DNA from: Halospeciosus flavus
GTDB lineage: Archaea; Halobacteriota; Halobacteria; Halobacteriales; Halobacteriaceae
Direction: 5' to 3'
NCBI RefSeq assembly: GCF_029814175.1
Contig: NZ_CP122313.1
Span: 124,001 to 188,000 of the forward strand
Length of the DNA stretch: 64,000 nt
The first letter of the stretch is position 1; each line of letters opens with the position of its first letter. The position numbers were made by a program, and so were the translations under genes. A model generated the notes under the pieces. The model was not told where the DNA came from, made no database searches, and saw only the letters and a list, made by a program, of their open reading frames with translations. Positions 54,346-61,932 of the stretch are shown in pieces.

Positions 54346-54522
54346 ATGGCGGTCGAACTGAACGAGATCGAGGAGGCTGAAGTCGAACTGGAGGAGTGGT
54401 TAGTCGAACAGGCCGAGAACGGTGTTCCAGAAATCGTCCTGATCGGGCTCCTTCGGGACTACGCGGACGACATCGAACACCTCGGCTACGTGCCGCGAAT
54501 GTGGGATGAGTCAGAGCGATGA
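54346..54522 (+). CDS. 58-residue protein coupled to TnpB-like gene
   Basis: [20 protein letters not shown] starts an acidic helical protein with [20 protein letters not shown] in the middle, ending MWDESER. Its stop overlaps the TnpB start (ATGA at 54519), so translation is coupled. Not recognised. TnpA is absent, so this is not the usual partner of TnpB; a regulatory or accessory role is possible. Confidence 0.65.
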   Translation: MAVELNEIEEAEVELEEWLVEQAENGVPEIVLIGLLRDYADDIEHLGYVPRMWDESER

Positions 54523-55760
54523 GACGGACCAACACCTTCGAGGTCGTCCCGCAATCGGAACAAGACGAGGCCGTCCTCCACCGGCTCCTTGATGCGTCAG
54601 CGAGCCTCTGGAACCAGCTGACATATGCGCGCCGGCAGCAGTTCTTCGCCGGCGAGAGCGTCTGGGACTGTGCGGACTACTACGACGAGTACGTCGACGT
54701 GTTGGGATCGGCGACGACCCAGCAGGTCACCCGCGTCAACGACGCTGCCTGGCGGTCGTTCTTCGAAACGGTTGAAGAAGCCGACCAGGAGGTCAGTCCA
54801 CCCGGCTACTGGGGCAACCACGCCGACGGGCGCGATCTACGGACCTACATTCGCAACGACGGCTACACGATTTCTTGGGGCGAGCGCTCCCGGCTGGAGG
54901 TCCCAATCGGCAGCCAGCTCAAAGCCGAGTACGGCTTTAGTCAGTTCGAACGGCTCCGGGTTGCGGTTCGTGGTGAGCCGCACTGGCAGGGCGAGCAGGG
55001 CCGTCTCCATCTCACCTACGACGACGTCGACGAGACGTATCGCGCACACCAGCCGGTGACGGTCCCCGAGAGCGAGCAGGCGACGCCGACGGGGACGGAC
55101 GTCGCCGCGCTCGATATCGGCGCGAACGTCCTCGTCGCGTGTACGACGTCGGCTGGTGACCAATACTGGTACAGTGGCCAGGAGCCGTTTCGGCAGTTTC
55201 ATGAGACGACCGAGCGCATCGCCGACGCCAAAGCGAAGCTGCCGGATGGACAGCAGACCAGCAACCGAATCCAGCGGCTCTATCGGAAGCGGTCCCGCCG
55301 GCGCGACCACGCCGTAAACGCGCTTCTTCGTGATCTGGTTGAGCGACTCCACGGCGATGGCGTCGAAACCATCTATCACGGCGACCTCACCGGCGTCCTT
55401 GGCGAATACTGGTCGGTCGAGGCGAACCTCAAAGCGCGTACCTTCTGGGCGCACCGGCAGTGTCTCGACCAGCTCGCAAACGTCTGCGAGGAGTACGGCA
55501 TCGAGGTGGCCTCACTCTCCGAGGCGTGGACCTCCCAGACGTGTCCGGAGTGCGGAGAGCAAGAGCGGACGCGCCGGCATCGCGAGACGCTGACTTGTCC
55601 GTGTGGCTTTGAGGGGCACGCCGACCTCGTCGCGTCGCGGACGCTGCTCGAACAGGCGACGAACACTGCGGTCAGGCCGACGGCACGGCCCGTGCGGTTC
55701 CAGTGGGACGACCACCAGTGGTTCCCTGTCGAGGAAGACGCGGTGGCTCCCAACGAATAG
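54519..55760 (+). CDS. tnpB: TnpB-family protein (IS200/IS605 OrfB type) with altered RuvC site
   Basis: A 413-residue TnpB/IS1341-type protein. RuvC-I is [10 protein letters not shown] (Asp199). The RuvC-II position reads [10 protein letters not shown], with Gly288 where most TnpB proteins have the catalytic Glu (usually EDL). Zinc knuckles are CPECG and CPCG (Cys 342, 345, 360, 362). RuvC-III is [14 protein letters not shown] (Asp369). I recall haloarchaeal TnpB proteins sharing the GDL variant, so it may be a lineage trait and not a fresh defect. TnpB proteins use a guide RNA to cut DNA; without the Glu, binding without cutting is possible. No tnpA is nearby. Confidence 0.85.
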   Translation: MRRTNTFEVVPQSEQDEAVLHRLLDASASLWNQLTYARRQQFFAGESVWDCADYYDEYVDVLGSATTQQVTRVNDAAWRSFFETVEEADQEVSPPGYWGNHADGRDLRTYIRNDGYTISWGERSRLEVPIGSQLKAEYGFSQFERLRVAVRGEPHWQGEQGRLHLTYDDVDETYRAHQPVTVPESEQATPTGTDVAALDIGANVLVACTTSAGDQYWYSGQEPFRQFHETTERIADAKAKLPDGQQTSNRIQRLYRKRSRRRDHAVNALLRDLVERLHGDGVETIYHGDLTGVLGEYWSVEANLKARTFWAHRQCLDQLANVCEEYGIEVASLSEAWTSQTCPECGEQERTRRHRETLTCPCGFEGHADLVASRTLLEQATNTAVRPTARPVRFQWDDHQWFPVEEDAVAPNE

Positions 55761-56002
55761 CGCACAGACCCGCAAGGTGCCGCCGTGGTGTCGTCGTGAC
55801 ACCAGCGAGCGGACGCTCCGTGTACGCGGAGTGGATGTCGATCCGCTGGTCGCTCGCTTTTCCAGCTGCTAGCGCTTTCAGTACCGCTCTTCTTGAGCGT
55901 TGTTTGGCCGGAATTCGGCAGTTGACCGAACGACTCAGTTGCGGTTTATTGAGCCGGCATTAGTCTCTCTCGGCTGGCTGGTGTGGTACTCTACGGCTCG
56001 CA

Positions 56003-56154
56003 CCGCTCGCCGCGTTCCGCCCTTCGCGTCGCTCGCGACCGACCATTCCGGGCGGTCTGCCTGCAGTAGCGGGCGGACTGCCGGGCTAAAATGGATGTGC
56101 CCTCGGCGCCAGCGGGAAAGCGCGGGGGATTGCGCGGCGTGGCTGCTCACCCCC
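56003..56154 (+). repeat. About 155-bp direct repeat, copy 2
   Basis: Partner of 53069-53223 with the same block order. It lies 220 bp upstream of the RPA-like gene. The preceding 55761-56002 interval has no gene I can support. Confidence 0.75.
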
Positions 56155-56225
56155 CACGCTTTCTCCGCTGGCCGCTCGCTCCGGGCGGGTCGGCGCGCGG
56201 TGCTGGTTGGGGCCACCTCATGCAG

Positions 56226-56353
56226 GCGCGCTCTCGCTCGCGCCCGGTAGGGCGCTCGCGAAGGCGCGAGCGAGAGCGCGCAGATGGTTCTGTCGGTCGT
56301 TGTCGTCGGAAAACCGCGATGTAGTAGCATCGCGGTGTCGGCGCGTGAGCGCC
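56226..56353. repeat. Hairpin cluster before the RPA-like gene
   Basis: The largest stem is a perfect 18-bp pairing: GCGCGCTCTCGCTCGCGC (56226-56243) with its complement at 56264-56281, 20-nt loop. Then CCGCGATG/CATCGCGG (56314-56321, 56328-56335) and GGCGC/GCGCC (56340-56353). The cluster ends 21 bp before ATG 56375. It resembles the four-hairpin leader at 49978-50062. Confidence 0.6.
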
Positions 56354-56374
56354 TTCGGAATCAGGTCGATTCCA

Positions 56375-57241
56375 ATGTCTAGTAACAACGCTAGCGGAAA
56401 GGTCGTTTCGGTCGATGAACAGGCATTCGAGAAAGCGGGCGGTGAGACGGTCGATGAAGACGGCTTCCCGGTCGTCGACGAGACGCCGGAGTTCGAGGCG
56501 GCGGTCGAGCAGGAGACGCAGGCCAAGGTCGATGCGAACCACCCGGACGGGATCGCGGACACGAGCGAGGACCGGATTCACGGTGTCACCCTCGAACAGG
56601 AGGAGCGCATTCGGGCGCGGGAAGCCGAGCTAGAGCGCATCAGTGCCCAGGCCGAGCTGGGAACGCAGGACGGTCGGGAGCAGCGCACGCGAGAGGTCGT
56701 CAGCGAGCAGTGTGGCCGGGACGAGCCGGCGCCGGCGGAGCGCACGGATCCCCGAGAGAAGCTGACGCAAGACGAACTCGCGGCGGTCAACGAGCAGGCG
56801 ATGCGGATCAGCGACGAGGTGCAGGGCGGCTGGTCGAGAGCGGTCATCGCGAAGCAGCTGGCCGAGAAGGTGCAGCGCGGTCAGGACGTCACGAAGGCGG
56901 TGCTGGAGACACTCGAGGAACTGAAGGCGGCGCCGGGGGCGATCGTGCCCATCGCGGACGTACCGGACGTCCCGGTCGGTGAGGTGACGGTCGAAGGAAC
57001 CATCGAAACCCTCTGGGAGCCTTCCTCAACGAGCATCCAGCAAGTCGGGCTGATAGCGGATGACAGCGGGAAAATCAAGTTCACCGTTTGGAACAAGAGC
57101 AACCAGACGGTCGTGCAGGAAGGCGAAACGGTCCGGTTTCGGGCAGCAGCCAAGAACTGGTACGAAGGCCGGTGCTCAATCGCGCTGACCGGGTGGTCGC
57201 GGATCGAGTTCCCGGAGCGCGGTCGGTGGTGGGAAGAATAG
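56375..57241 (+). CDS. RPA-like OB-fold single-stranded DNA-binding protein
   Basis: A 288-residue protein. The N-terminal 190 residues are charged and helical. The C-terminal OB-fold reads VPVGEVTVEGTIETLWEPSS, DDSGKIKFTVWNKSNQTVVQ and GETVRFRAAAKNWYEGRCSI. This is the haloarchaeal plasmid RPA-like pattern. It may protect single strands during replication or transfer. ATG 56375 is chosen because it opens the conserved MSSNNASGKVVSVD sequence; frames opening upstream run through the hairpin cluster. A T6 tract follows the stop. Confidence 0.82.
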   Translation: MSSNNASGKVVSVDEQAFEKAGGETVDEDGFPVVDETPEFEAAVEQETQAKVDANHPDGIADTSEDRIHGVTLEQEERIRAREAELERISAQAELGTQDGREQRTREVVSEQCGRDEPAPAERTDPREKLTQDELAAVNEQAMRISDEVQGGWSRAVIAKQLAEKVQRGQDVTKAVLETLEELKAAPGAIVPIADVPDVPVGEVTVEGTIETLWEPSSTSIQQVGLIADDSGKIKFTVWNKSNQTVVQEGETVRFRAAAKNWYEGRCSIALTGWSRIEFPERGRWWEE

Positions 57242-57348
57242 CCAGTCGAGGCGACCCTCTTTTTTGCTGTCTGCCGGACCGACCCAGGCCCCGCCGCCCC
57301 ACCCTCCGCTCCGTGCTCGCTTCGCTGCGCGCGCAGCCACGACCTCAA

Positions 57349-58728
57349 TCACGAATCGACATCGAACTCAGAGAGGTCGACCTCTCGGTAAACCCATTCT
57401 TCGAAAGCAGCATCAACCAGTTCTTCGAGGGAGCTGTAATCGGAATTATCTCGAATCGTTGTGTCCACGGTCTCTGGAAGATCGTATACATCCGTCATCT
57501 CGTCAAGGTAGATCGGAAGCGCGTTCTCAAACGCCGATTGTGACTCGAACTCGGTCTGCTCACGTACGAACTCATCGGTGAACAGCACTGGCGCGCCGAC
57601 GTAGTTTAGAGCAATATCGACGATATCTTGATCGGCCCACTCCTCCAGTCGGTCTCGTTCGTCCTCCTCTAGTTCTTCGGCAGCCGCTGCGAACGCATCT
57701 TGGATGTCGCTTACGAGTTGTTCCATTCCCTTCATTTCCGCCACATGGGTCGCAGACGACTGCCACTCGATGAACGCAAACGTGATTTGCGCCAAGGAGA
57801 CCGCCGTTAACTGGCCTGGACGGTCCAACCCTGCGTTCGACGGGCCAGCCAGTAGGAGGTCGGGCTGTTCAATGTCGGGTATATCGATGATACCGAGTCG
57901 GTCAAGCGTCCCCTTCGATCCCCCATGGACCGATTCGCTGGCTAGCCGGTAATATGGCTGGTAATGGTTCAGATCGCCAGCTTCCTGGAGGCCCCTAATC
58001 GACGGCCCGCCACCACCCTCGTATGCGTCTGCCGCCCACCCGGTTCCGTACCCGTTATCGTCGAAATCGGATCCAAACCGCTCTACCAGCTCCACTTTCC
58101 CCTCTTCGAGTGACGCCATCGTCTCATCATCGATCTGTTCCTCATCAAGGTCGTCTGCGTGTTCTTGATACGTCTGAGCGAAGTAGTATTCCCAGAGATA
58201 CCGGTAGTGCAGAAAACGCTCGGCTGTGTCGGAGCCTGCTTGCTTGATGAAGGTAGTGGTAATCGAGAGTTCGTGAAGGGATCGCCATCGGGCAAAGGCT
58301 CCATCAGCAAATCCGCCTTTGAGCAGGTGGTGGATCTCCATCGCGACCTGTGCTGCCCGTGCGTGAAGTCGAGTCAGAGCGTCAAATACGAAGTCCTGTT
58401 CCTGAGCTGCCTGTAGCCGATATTCCGAGTTAATTGCATCACCCGTTTCTTGCGACCAGATAATGAACCGTTCAAGCAGTTCCAAAGGTTCCCCCCAGCG
58501 ATCTTCGATCCCGCGCTGAAATTCTGCCTTGGTTTCATAGAGCCGTCGCAATCCCTCGTCATCCTCGCGGACCTGCTGGTACATACTATCCCCAACAGCC
58601 TCAATGACCTCGCTGGTAGCTTCCGCGATCTCGTCTTCGGTGGGTTCCTCGTCGAGTTCTCCTTCCTGAAGAAGTTCCAGAAGCTGGTCGTGGATTGCCT
58701 GAGAGAGTGGGTCAGTATCGTTGGGCAT
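57349..58728 (-). CDS. DUF5677-like helical protein
   Basis: A 459-residue mostly helical protein. ALTRLHARAAQVAMEIHHLL, then GFADGAFARWRSLHELSITT and FIKQAGSDTAERFLHYRYLW form the DUF5677 core. ESVHGGSKGTLDRLG and SLAQITFAFIEWQS follow. DUF5677 proteins are linked to HEPN-like folds and often sit in accessory regions; function not established. It is divergent from the TFB gene, with overlapping promoter space. Confidence 0.75.
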   Translation of the reverse strand: MPNDTDPLSQAIHDQLLELLQEGELDEEPTEDEIAEATSEVIEAVGDSMYQQVREDDEGLRRLYETKAEFQRGIEDRWGEPLELLERFIIWSQETGDAINSEYRLQAAQEQDFVFDALTRLHARAAQVAMEIHHLLKGGFADGAFARWRSLHELSITTTFIKQAGSDTAERFLHYRYLWEYYFAQTYQEHADDLDEEQIDDETMASLEEGKVELVERFGSDFDDNGYGTGWAADAYEGGGGPSIRGLQEAGDLNHYQPYYRLASESVHGGSKGTLDRLGIIDIPDIEQPDLLLAGPSNAGLDRPGQLTAVSLAQITFAFIEWQSSATHVAEMKGMEQLVSDIQDAFAAAAEELEEDERDRLEEWADQDIVDIALNYVGAPVLFTDEFVREQTEFESQSAFENALPIYLDEMTDVYDLPETVDTTIRDNSDYSSLEELVDAAFEEWVYREVDLSEFDVDS

Positions 58729-58856
58729 TCTGAATTACTCTTTCTCGTGTTTCAGCAGAGTAGATGATGGAGCTTTGGGAGCAATTGGAGTCTATTTACC
58801 CCTCGATGGGTGAGGGGCTCGCTGTACTGGCGAGTTCCCTGAACACGGTGAGAACG

Positions 58857-59783
58857 ATGGCAACCAGAGACATCTACGAGAGCGGATTCGACGAGGACGT
58901 CCGAACGGAATCGAGTGCGAACCAGTGTCCCGAGTGCGACGGCCGAGTCACCACGAACGCGGTCGAAACGGTCTGCGAGGACTGTGGCCTAGTCATCGAC
59001 GAACAGCGTATCGATCACGGGCCGGAGTGGCGGGCGTACGACGAGGAGGAGCGCGAGCGAACGGGTGCCCCACTTACTGCGGCCCGCCACGATCGCGGCC
59101 TGTCGACGGAGATCGGTCGCGGTACCGACGCGAAGGGGAACGAACTCTCGGCGCAGAAGCGACGGCGACTCGCGCGGATGCGCCGTGAGCAGACCCGGGG
59201 GCGCTGGCGGTCGAAAGCAGAACGGAATCTCGCCCACGGACTGGGCGAGGTGCGTCGGTTGGCGAGTGCGCTCGAACTCTCTGATTCGGTCCGCGACCAG
59301 GCGTGTCAGCTCTTCCGGAGCACCCAGAACGAGGATCTGCTTCGTGGCAGATCCATCGAGGCCATTGCCGCGGCCAGCGTCTACGGAGCCTGCCGGTGCA
59401 ACGGCCTCTCGCGGTTAGTGGACGACGTCAGCGAGATGGCCCGCGTCGCGGAGTCACGGGTCACGAACGCGTACAAAACGCTGAACGAGGAGCTGGGCCT
59501 CCCCGCTGAGCCCGTCTCCCCCAGCATGTTCGTGCCGCGACTCGCTTCGGACCTCGAGTGTCCGGACGAGATCCGACAGCGGGCTCGAACCCTCGCGGAG
59601 CAGGCCGAGGAGCGCGGCGTCACGACGGGCGTTCATCCGGCCGGGTTCGCGGCGGCCTGTCTCTACAAAGCCGGGCAAGAACTGGAGCAGTGGGTGACGC
59701 AAAGCGACGTCGCGGAGACAGGGAACGTCACGCCAACTACGGTTCGGACGCATCACGAGACGTTAGAGGAGCAGGTAGCCTGA
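58857..59783 (+). CDS. tfb: Transcription initiation factor TFB paralogue
   Basis: A 308-residue TFB. The zinc ribbon CPECDGRVTTNAVETVCEDC is followed by GLVIDEQRIDHGPEWRAYD (B-reader region) and two cyclin repeats (RSKAERNLAHGLGEVRRLAS; SPSMFVPRLASDLECPDEIR). It recruits RNA polymerase to TATA/TBP promoters. Haloarchaea carry several TFB genes; one on a plasmid-like segment can shift promoter choice for local genes. Start at 58857 (MATRDIYESGFDEDVR); upstream starts add unlike sequence. Confidence 0.93.
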   Translation: MATRDIYESGFDEDVRTESSANQCPECDGRVTTNAVETVCEDCGLVIDEQRIDHGPEWRAYDEEERERTGAPLTAARHDRGLSTEIGRGTDAKGNELSAQKRRRLARMRREQTRGRWRSKAERNLAHGLGEVRRLASALELSDSVRDQACQLFRSTQNEDLLRGRSIEAIAAASVYGACRCNGLSRLVDDVSEMARVAESRVTNAYKTLNEELGLPAEPVSPSMFVPRLASDLECPDEIRQRARTLAEQAEERGVTTGVHPAGFAAACLYKAGQELEQWVTQSDVAETGNVTPTTVRTHHETLEEQVA

Positions 59784-59812
59784 CAACGCACCTGCACAAC
59801 TATTGCCGTTAG

Positions 59813-59833
59813 ATAGTTTTCTCAGGAAACTAT
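59813..59833. promoter_or_regulatory. Inverted repeat before the HTH/TumE-like pair
   Basis: ATAGTTT (59813-59819) and AAACTAT (59827-59833) with a 7-nt spacer, 27 bp before ATG 59861. It would overlap the TATA/start-site zone, consistent with autorepression by the HTH protein. Confidence 0.5.
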
Positions 59834-59860
59834 TTGTTCATAGCGCGCATAGCACCCAGT

Positions 59861-60373
59861 ATGACCGAGACGTGGGACGACGTCAACGAGCAGGTCAAAG
59901 CGGACTGGAAAGACGACACCACACCGTTTGAACGTGTGTACGAAATCGTCGAACAGACCCACGACGGGCAGTCGGCCGCCGAGATCGCCGACCGGGCCCT
60001 CGTGAGCGAGCCGACGGCACGTCGCCACTGCAAGACGCTGGTGAACACAGGGTTCGCCGAGACGGAACCGGACGGCCAAACGACGCTGTACAAGCGCAAC
60101 AGCGACCGGGTGTTGATGTCCCGGATCCGCGAGCTGCGCGAGGAAGTCACTCGGCCGGAGTTGCTCGACAGTATTCAAGACATGAAGGCTGAAATCCGGC
60201 GCTACGAGGACCGCTACGACGTGGTGTCGCCGGAAGAACTCGCCCAGCAACTCGACGCCGACGAGACGGAGGGCTGGGACGACCTCACCGCGTGGCGTAC
60301 GACGCGGCAGAATCTCGCCGTTGCCCAAGCCGCACTCGCCTACGACGAGGCCAGCCACCAGCTCGCCGTATGA
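59861..60373 (+). CDS. Helix-turn-helix protein (DUF7342-like), probable antitoxin/regulator
   Basis: A 170-residue protein with a winged helix in the first 80 residues: VYEIVEQTHDGQSAAEIADR, ALVSEPTARRHCKTLVNTGF and TTLYKRNSD. A long helical tail follows (RIRELREEVTRPELLDSIQD, MKAEIRRYEDRYD). I recall DUF7342 for this type. Its stop overlaps the start of the next gene (ATGA at 60370), and together they look like a toxin-antitoxin-style pair. Confidence 0.75.
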   Translation: MTETWDDVNEQVKADWKDDTTPFERVYEIVEQTHDGQSAAEIADRALVSEPTARRHCKTLVNTGFAETEPDGQTTLYKRNSDRVLMSRIRELREEVTRPELLDSIQDMKAEIRRYEDRYDVVSPEELAQQLDADETEGWDDLTAWRTTRQNLAVAQAALAYDEASHQLAV

Positions 60374-61476
60374 CCGACGACGACCGCGCCGGCGAGTTCG
60401 GGCCGATCTACCTTCCGGCGCTCCAGCGGATCCGTGACCTTTGGCTCGAACTCGAGCCGCTCGTCGACACAACGTCGTACGATGATGTTGTCGCCCCCAC
60501 GGAACTGCAGATCACTCTTAGCGATGGGCTCGGCGGCGCCGACAGCGCCCGGCTCGATATCCAGTGGAGCGAACTAGGGATGTATTCGTTCCACTACGTC
60601 GATAGTGACGGCGTCAACTGGCGCTTCGATCGCCACCCAAATGCACACTCTCCTGAGATTCATTTCCACCCTCCGCCCGAGGCCGCGACGACGGCCGCCG
60701 AGCCGTCCTGTATCGACGTGACCGAGGTGTCACTCGTCACTCGTGCCGTACATGCGATGTGGCGAGCAGCGTACGAGAATGCCGAACGTCAACGGACCGA
60801 CCTCGGACTCGGCTCGCTTGCGATCGACCCGCGAGAGTTCCCCCTTATGCCGGGCCAGCCAGTGAACATACAGCTCATCCTCCGTGGTCAGCTCCTCACC
60901 ACAGTACCGGCAGGCGTCGTGTGCATCCCAGGCGTGGTCGCTCAACGCGCCACTGGCGCCGAAGTCGTCGCCACAGACCGGACACGTACCGTCGGTCATT
61001 GTCCTCCCCTCCGTCGGAGAACCAGCCCGATGACGAGTAGCGGCAATGCAGTGACGAGGGCGGTCACGAGGATACCCCCGAGTCCACTTGCGGCACCGCT
61101 GACAGCAGTCGCGCCAGCGGCTGTCCCCCCAGCGACTGCGGCCCCGCCTGCGAGAGTCGCAGTACCGATACAACAGAGCCCGAGGACGCCTGCAAGTCCG
61201 AGGAGCCCCCACTGGGACTCATCAGCTGACGAGCCCATCGTTCACCCCCACGATATGGTGATAGCCAGCGGCGAGTCCCAGCGCGACCAACCCGCCCAGG
61301 CCGACAACCGCCAGATACGTCACGCCCGTCGAGAGGCCAATTGCGGCCGCGAGCCCACCAAGTACCACCGCCCCGCCGAGCAGTTCAAGGCCGAGACAGC
61401 ACGCGACGAGGCCACCGACCCCCGCATACGGGAGCCACGAGTCAGCGTCACTGCTCATCGGTTTCAGCCTCGGTGA
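60370..61476 (+). CDS. TumE-like protein with run-on C-terminus
   Basis: The frame opens MTDDDRAGEFGPIYLPALQR and carries a TumE-type domain (DIQWSELGMYSFHYVDSDGV, NWRFDRHPNAHSPEIHFHPP, then EVSLVTRAVHAMWRAAYE) in residues 1-135 or so. No stop follows at the expected place. The frame runs 230 more residues antisense through the mercury genes as Pro/Arg/Ala-rich sequence unlikely to be natural. The true gene probably ended near 60790 and lost its stop when the neighbouring module joined. Confidence 0.5.
   Translation: MTDDDRAGEFGPIYLPALQRIRDLWLELEPLVDTTSYDDVVAPTELQITLSDGLGGADSARLDIQWSELGMYSFHYVDSDGVNWRFDRHPNAHSPEIHFHPPPEAATTAAEPSCIDVTEVSLVTRAVHAMWRAAYENAERQRTDLGLGSLAIDPREFPLMPGQPVNIQLILRGQLLTTVPAGVVCIPGVVAQRATGAEVVATDRTRTVGHCPPLRRRTSPMTSSGNAVTRAVTRIPPSPLAAPLTAVAPAAVPPATAAPPARVAVPIQQSPRTPASPRSPHWDSSADEPIVHPHDMVIASGESQRDQPAQADNRQIRHARREANCGREPTKYHRPAEQFKAETARDEATDPRIREPRVSVTAHRFQPR
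60730..60999 (-). CDS. C2H2-like zinc-finger protein of the mer cluster
   Basis: An 89-residue protein: MTDGTCPVCGDDFGASGALS with HAWDAH, then ACRYCGEELTTEDELYVHWL with ARH, giving two C2H2-type fingers. The last 25 residues (FGILVRCSPHRMYGTSDE) lie antisense to the TumE-like gene and may be a replaced tail. Its start overlaps the upstream membrane-protein stop (ATGA). Possibly a regulator or metal-binding accessory. Confidence 0.65.
   Translation of the reverse strand: MTDGTCPVCGDDFGASGALSDHAWDAHDACRYCGEELTTEDELYVHWLARHKGELSRVDRKRAESEVGPLTFGILVRCSPHRMYGTSDE
60996..61238 (-). CDS. Vicinal-cysteine membrane protein 1 of the mer cluster
   Basis: An 80-residue protein with two membrane helices. 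The first contains LGLCCIGTATLAGG and the second LVTALVTALPLLVIGLVL. A Cys-Cys pair in the first helix is the hallmark of mercury transporters such as MerT/MerF. It overlaps its neighbours on both sides. Mercuric-ion uptake is inferred from the Cys pair and context. Confidence 0.65.
   Translation of the reverse strand: MGSSADESQWGLLGLAGVLGLCCIGTATLAGGAAVAGGTAAGATAVSGAASGLGGILVTALVTALPLLVIGLVLRRRGGQ
61222..61458 (-). CDS. Vicinal-cysteine membrane protein 2 of the mer cluster
   Basis: A 78-residue protein: MSSDADSWLPYAGVGGLVAC with a second Cys next, then GLELLGGAVVLGGLAAAIGL and TYLAVVGLGGLVALGLAAGY. The Cys-Cys pair is again in the first helix. The start at 61458 overlaps the ArsR-like gene's stop region; overlap with the next gene is 17 bp. 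Likely partner of the previous protein. Confidence 0.65.
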   Translation of the reverse strand: MSSDADSWLPYAGVGGLVACCLGLELLGGAVVLGGLAAAIGLSTGVTYLAVVGLGGLVALGLAAGYHHIVGVNDGLVS

Positions 61477-61813
61477 CGATCTCGCACCCGAGAACACTCT
61501 CGATATTCTGGCGAATACAATTATCGGCCAGTGAGAGCATTTCGACGGCTTCTGGCCGGCTCACCTCGTAGTATTTCTTGCGGCCATCGCGCTCCGCGTC
61601 GACGAGCTGGCAGTTCTTGAGACACTGGAGGTGATGCGAAACCAGATTCGTCCCGAGGTCGGTGCAGTCGCACAGTTCGCTGACGTTGAGTGGTTCGTCC
61701 GCCTCGACGAGTGTCTGGAAGATCCGGAGTCTGGTTGGATCACCGAGCGCGCTGAAGATGTTGGCCCGGGCCTCGTTCACATCGTCGTTCGCCTGGAGGA
61801 GATTAACACTCAT
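61448..61813 (-). CDS. ArsR-family metal-responsive repressor
   Basis: A 121-residue winged-helix protein: NIFSALGDPTRLRIFQTLVE, NVSELCDCTDLGTNLVSHHL and QCLKNCQLVDAERDGRKKYY. ELCDC in the recognition region is the metal-binding motif of ArsR/SmtB repressors. It is divergent from merA with 119 bp between, so it probably controls both directions and releases DNA on binding mercury. Start at 61813. Confidence 0.88.
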   Translation of the reverse strand: MSVNLLQANDDVNEARANIFSALGDPTRLRIFQTLVEADEPLNVSELCDCTDLGTNLVSHHLQCLKNCQLVDAERDGRKKYYEVSRPEAVEMLSLADNCIRQNIESVLGCEIVTEAETDEQ

Positions 61814-61932
61814 TACAATAATCAAACTTCTATTTGGATATAGTCCTTGCGGATCGTCGTCAGCCAGGATCACCTATCTATAGGCTTATAGAACGGAACA
61901 CTAAAGAACCAAACAGTCCAACGACTATAGGA

